This document shows positions 60,854 to 64,000 of a DNA stretch of 64,000 bases, piece by piece. The stretch lies in NCBI GenBank assembly GCA_031216915.1, contig CM062289.1, positions 447,912,910 through 447,976,909 of the forward strand, read 5' to 3'. How positions within the stretch are numbered: the stretch's first letter is position 1; the number at the start of each line of letters is the position of its first letter. Source of the DNA: Pictodentalium vernedei (taxonomy: Eukaryota; Mollusca; Scaphopoda; Dentaliida; Dentaliidae). A program made the translations under genes and the position numbers. Below the pieces are notes generated by a model. It had not been told where the DNA came from. It did no database searches and was given only the letters and a program-made list of their open reading frames with translations.

Positions 60854-63797
60854 GCCTTTACCCAACAAAATGGCCAAAATCGGCCTGCGCTATTCTCAAA
60901 AATCGCCAATTAATTTTCATTATTTTTATCATTTTTTTTCTCAAAAACATAGGTTATGACCCTGCATTGGAATGAGCTCATCGAGACAAAAAATGAAACA
61001 AGAGGCCCCAGGGGGCCTGAGGGCGCTCACCTGACATGGTAGCCTAAATATCAACCCAGAGAATTGATTTCAACAAGTTGCATCTGCTCCTCCTAAGAAA
61101 AGCTGAAACCAAATATCCAAATATTCTGACCAGTGGATCTAAAAAAAGATTTTTAAAGAATATTCCTCATACTGAACTAAGTCATAATTCGGGCTCCCAC
61201 AGGGAGCCCATATATGAACCCAGGGACTTGGCTTTAACAAACCTGAATCTCACACCCCTAAGGATTCTGCACACCAAATATCAAAACATTCCGACTGCTG
61301 GATCTGAAGAAGATTTTTAAAGAAAATTCCTCATTTTGAACCAAGTTACAATTCGAGCTCCCACAATCAGCCCAAATATGGACCTAGGGACATGGCTTGA
61401 ACAAACTTGAATCTTACCCCCCTAAGGATGCTGCATAAAAAATATCAAAAGCATTCATCTGCTGGATCTGAAGATTTTTAAAGAAAATTCCTCATTTTGA
61501 ACTAAGTTGTCATTCAGGCTCCCATAGTGAGCCCAAATATGAACTAAGGGACTTGGCTTGAACAAACTTGAATCTCAGCCCCCTAAGGTTGCTCCATGCC
61601 AAATATCAAAACATTCCAACTGCTGAATCTGAAGAAGAAGATTTTAAAAGAAAAATTCCTCATATTGACTAAGTTATAATTTTGGCTCCCACAGGGAGCC
61701 CAAATATGGACCCATGGACTTGGCTTTAACACACTTGAATCCCCCCTCCCCCCCAAGGATGCTACTCACCACATATCAAACCATTCTGACTGCTGGATCT
61801 GAAGAAGAAGATTTTTTAAGAAAATTCCTCATTTCGAACAAAGTTACAATTCAAGCTCCCACAGTGAGCCCAAATATGGACCTAGGGACATGGCTTGAAC
61901 AAACTTGAATCTCACCCCCCTAAGGATGCTGCATACCAAATATCACAAGATTCTGCCTGCTGGATCTTGAGAAGAAGATTTTCAAAGAAATTTGCCTGAA
62001 ATGCACTAAGTTTGAAATTCACTAAGTTCGAATTTGGGCTTCTATAGTGAGCCCAAATATGAATCCAGGTGGCCGATTTGAACAAACTGGAATCAGATCC
62101 ACCCCACAATGTTGCATACCAAATATCAAAAGATTCTGCCTGCAGGATCTGGAGAAGAAGATTTTTGAAGAAATTTGCCTGAAATGCACTAAGTTCAAAT
62201 TCGAGCTTCTATAGTGAGCCCAAATATGAATCTAGGGAGCCGATTTGAACAAAATAGAATCAGATCCACCCCACAATGTTGCATACCAAATATAAAAAGA
62301 TTCTGTCTGCTGGATCTGGAGAAGAAGATTTTTTAAGAAATTTGCCTGAAATGCACTAAGTTCAAATTTGGGCTCCTATACTGAGCCCAAATATAAACCC
62401 AAGGAGCCGATTTGAACAAACTTGAATCAGATCCACCCCACAATGTTGCATACCCAATATCAAAAGATTCTGCCTGCTGGATCTTGAGAAGAAGATTTTC
62501 AAAGAAATTTGCCTGAAATGCACTAAGTTCAAATTTGGGCTCCTATACTGAGCCCAAATATAAACCCAAGGGGCCGATTTGAACAAACTTGAATCAGATC
62601 CACCCCACAATGTTGCATACCAAATATCAAAAGATTCTGCCTGCTGGATCTGGAGAAGAAGATTTTCAAAGAAATTTGCCTGAAATGCAGTAAGTTCAAA
62701 TTTGGGCTCCTATACTGAGCCCAAATATAAACCCAGGGGGCTGATTTGAACAAACTTGAATCAGATCCACCCCACAATGTTGCATACCAAATATCAAAAG
62801 ATTCTGCCTGCTGGATCTGGAGGAGAAGATTTTTTAAGAAATTTGCCTGAAATGCACTAAGTTCGAAATTGGGCTCCTATACTGAGCCCAAATATGAACC
62901 CAGGGGGCCGATTTGAACAAACTTGAATCAGATCCACCCTCCAATGTTGCATACCAAATATCAAAAGATTCTGCCTGCTGGATCTGGAGAAGAAGATTTT
63001 TTAATGTTTTTCCCATTGCCTACAGTGTTAAAAAGTGCTGACTCAGCACTTTTTCAATGTCCCGAAACTGTACCCTATGATAAAACCGATGGCAATTTTT
63101 TTTTACCAATTCTTTCTGTTGGTCCTATGGAAGCTTCACACCAAATAAAAATTCTCGGTGCCGTGCAGTTTTGGAGATATGGGCGTTTTAATTTTTTTCT
63201 ATTTTTAGCTCCTGCGGTTCCCATGGGGCTATGGGGAAAAAAAAATCAGCATAAATTAGGTACTTATGACCCAATAAACCCTCACATAAAATTTGGTTCA
63301 AATCAGCCTCTCGGTTTGGAAAATAGAAATTTTGGGCGGGGCCAAAAATTTTGCCCCTCCCATAACCACGCCAAGTATAGCCCCACAAACTTCTCTTGAA
63401 CAAATCTGAGTCTACACCTCAAAAGGAAGCTGCACACCAAATATCAAGCCTCTGCTACTGCTGGTTCATGAGAAGAAGATTTTTTAAGATTTCAGCACAC
63501 TTTTTGGGTGTGGCCCTACCCACGGGCGGGGCAACTTGATTTGAATAAAATCAAATTGCGATGTCATAACAAACTATTATCTCAAATATCAATTAAATTG
63601 GTTCAGCGGTTTGGGAGGAGAAGACGCAAACACCATGTTCACGGACGACGGGCGCCGGACGACGGACGCCAGACGACGGACGACGGACGGTGAGTGATCA
63701 CTATAGCTCTCCTGACTGAAAGTCAGGTGAGCTAAAAAATTAGTTATTCTAGAATATTTTTTGCAAGTGTCGTCTGCTTTTCATGTTAGGTAAAGGG
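60854..63797. mobile_element. piggyBac-like MITE split by a Helentron-like element
   Basis: TTAA (60850-60853) with a GCCTTTACCCAACA end, and GTTAGGTAAAGGG|TTAA at the right (63798-63801). The two MITE pieces, 60854-60997 and 63736-63797, join seamlessly when compared with the copy at 41843-42086; the far arm of the palindrome is partly missing. This gives an exact empty site for the inserted element. Confidence 0.8.
60998..63735 (+). mobile_element. Helentron-like element of the CAAGAGGCCC family, copy 2a, complete
   Basis: It starts CAAGAGGCCCCAGGGGGCCT then GCGCTCACCTGAC. It ends with hairpin CCTGACTGAAAGTCAGG and TGAGCTAA. The ends share an inverted GCTCACCTGAC motif. About 11-12 tandem units (near 168 bp, marked by CTGCTGGATCTGGAGAAGAA) fill 61050-63010. 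The units between 62100 and 62990 are nearly identical, while those to the left are diverged. A unique 3' part of about 700 bases contains a GACGGACGACGG-rich stretch (63640-63690). No protein is encoded. Confidence 0.75.
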
Positions 63798-63814
63798 TTA
63801 ACAACACTTGAACA

Positions 63815-64000
63815 GCCAAGGTCATACCGTGTTGGTGACAGTTTTATGGGTGTAGGAAGCCGGAGTACCCGGAGAGAACCACCGAGCAGCTGCAAGCACC
63901 CCAACACTAACTCCGCACTGCAGCACAGAAGGGTTAGATTGGTTGAAGATATGCGCACCATCGACGTGCAGTATGCCTTAGCACATGGCGTCATCTGGAC
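63815..64000 (-). mobile_element. tRNA-derived SINE, cut by the window edge
   Basis: Matches the body of the SINE at 56394-56754 (GGAAGCCGGAGTACCCGGAG segment onward). The tRNA-like head would lie beyond 64000. Confidence 0.75.

Noticed and set aside
62362-63016. Repeated frames with GLSIGAQI/YRSPNLNLVHF motifs
   Set aside because: They repeat with the 168-bp units of a Helentron-like element and are by-products of the array.

Overview
The window looks like intronic DNA from a gene- and transposon-rich animal genome. The kinds of repeat present (tRNA-derived SINEs, Helitron-like elements with tandem-repeat cores, TTAA- and TA-flanked MITEs, DIRS retroelements) suggest a marine invertebrate, most likely a bivalve mollusc. 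That placement is an inference from repeat types, not a proof.

One host gene is supported. Five exons on the minus strand (60462-60630, 57398-57477, 40570-40784, 25486-25646, 8290-8398) have good splice sites and mutually compatible phases. They encode about 240 residues: the C-terminal half of a bromodomain followed by a charged helical region and a further helical domain, arranged as in the animal KIAA2026/BRD10 family. The 5' and 3' parts lie outside the window. The introns (about 3, 17, 15 and 17 kb) are almost entirely repeats.

Region by region. 1-8090: an old, decayed DIRS-type element (copy E) that sits in a piggyBac-like MITE and was itself invaded by a Helentron-like element. 8290-8398: exon. 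8509-22844: a pogo/Tc1-like MITE with TA flanks, split by two DIRS copies (A and B). 22845-26970: hairpins, a SINE mosaic, an exon, and a Helentron-like element inside another one. 26972-33889: DIRS copy C. 34356-37879: a Helentron-like element with a tandem array of about 142-bp units. 38651-39195: a degenerate minisatellite. 39554-40179: a hAT-like MITE containing a piggyBac-like MITE. 40570-40784: exon. 41040-42411: three hairpin MITEs. 43050-45646: a Helitron with canonical ends and a 153-bp tandem core. 47794-54922: DIRS copy D, the best preserved. 55067-60424: SINE, LINE fragment, MITEs and an exon. 60462-60630: the bromodomain exon. 60854-63797: a piggyBac-like MITE split by a Helentron-like element with a tandem array of about 168 bp. 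63815-64000: a SINE running off the window.

All five DIRS copies lie in the same orientation as the host gene. Copies A, B and C share a tandemly duplicated gag-like region that D lacks, so they look like a non-autonomous sublineage. Every complete copy shows inverted terminal repeats and an internal complementary region placed exactly 355 bp from its left end. In copy A this internal region carries the same private base change as the terminus, as the DIRS replication model predicts.
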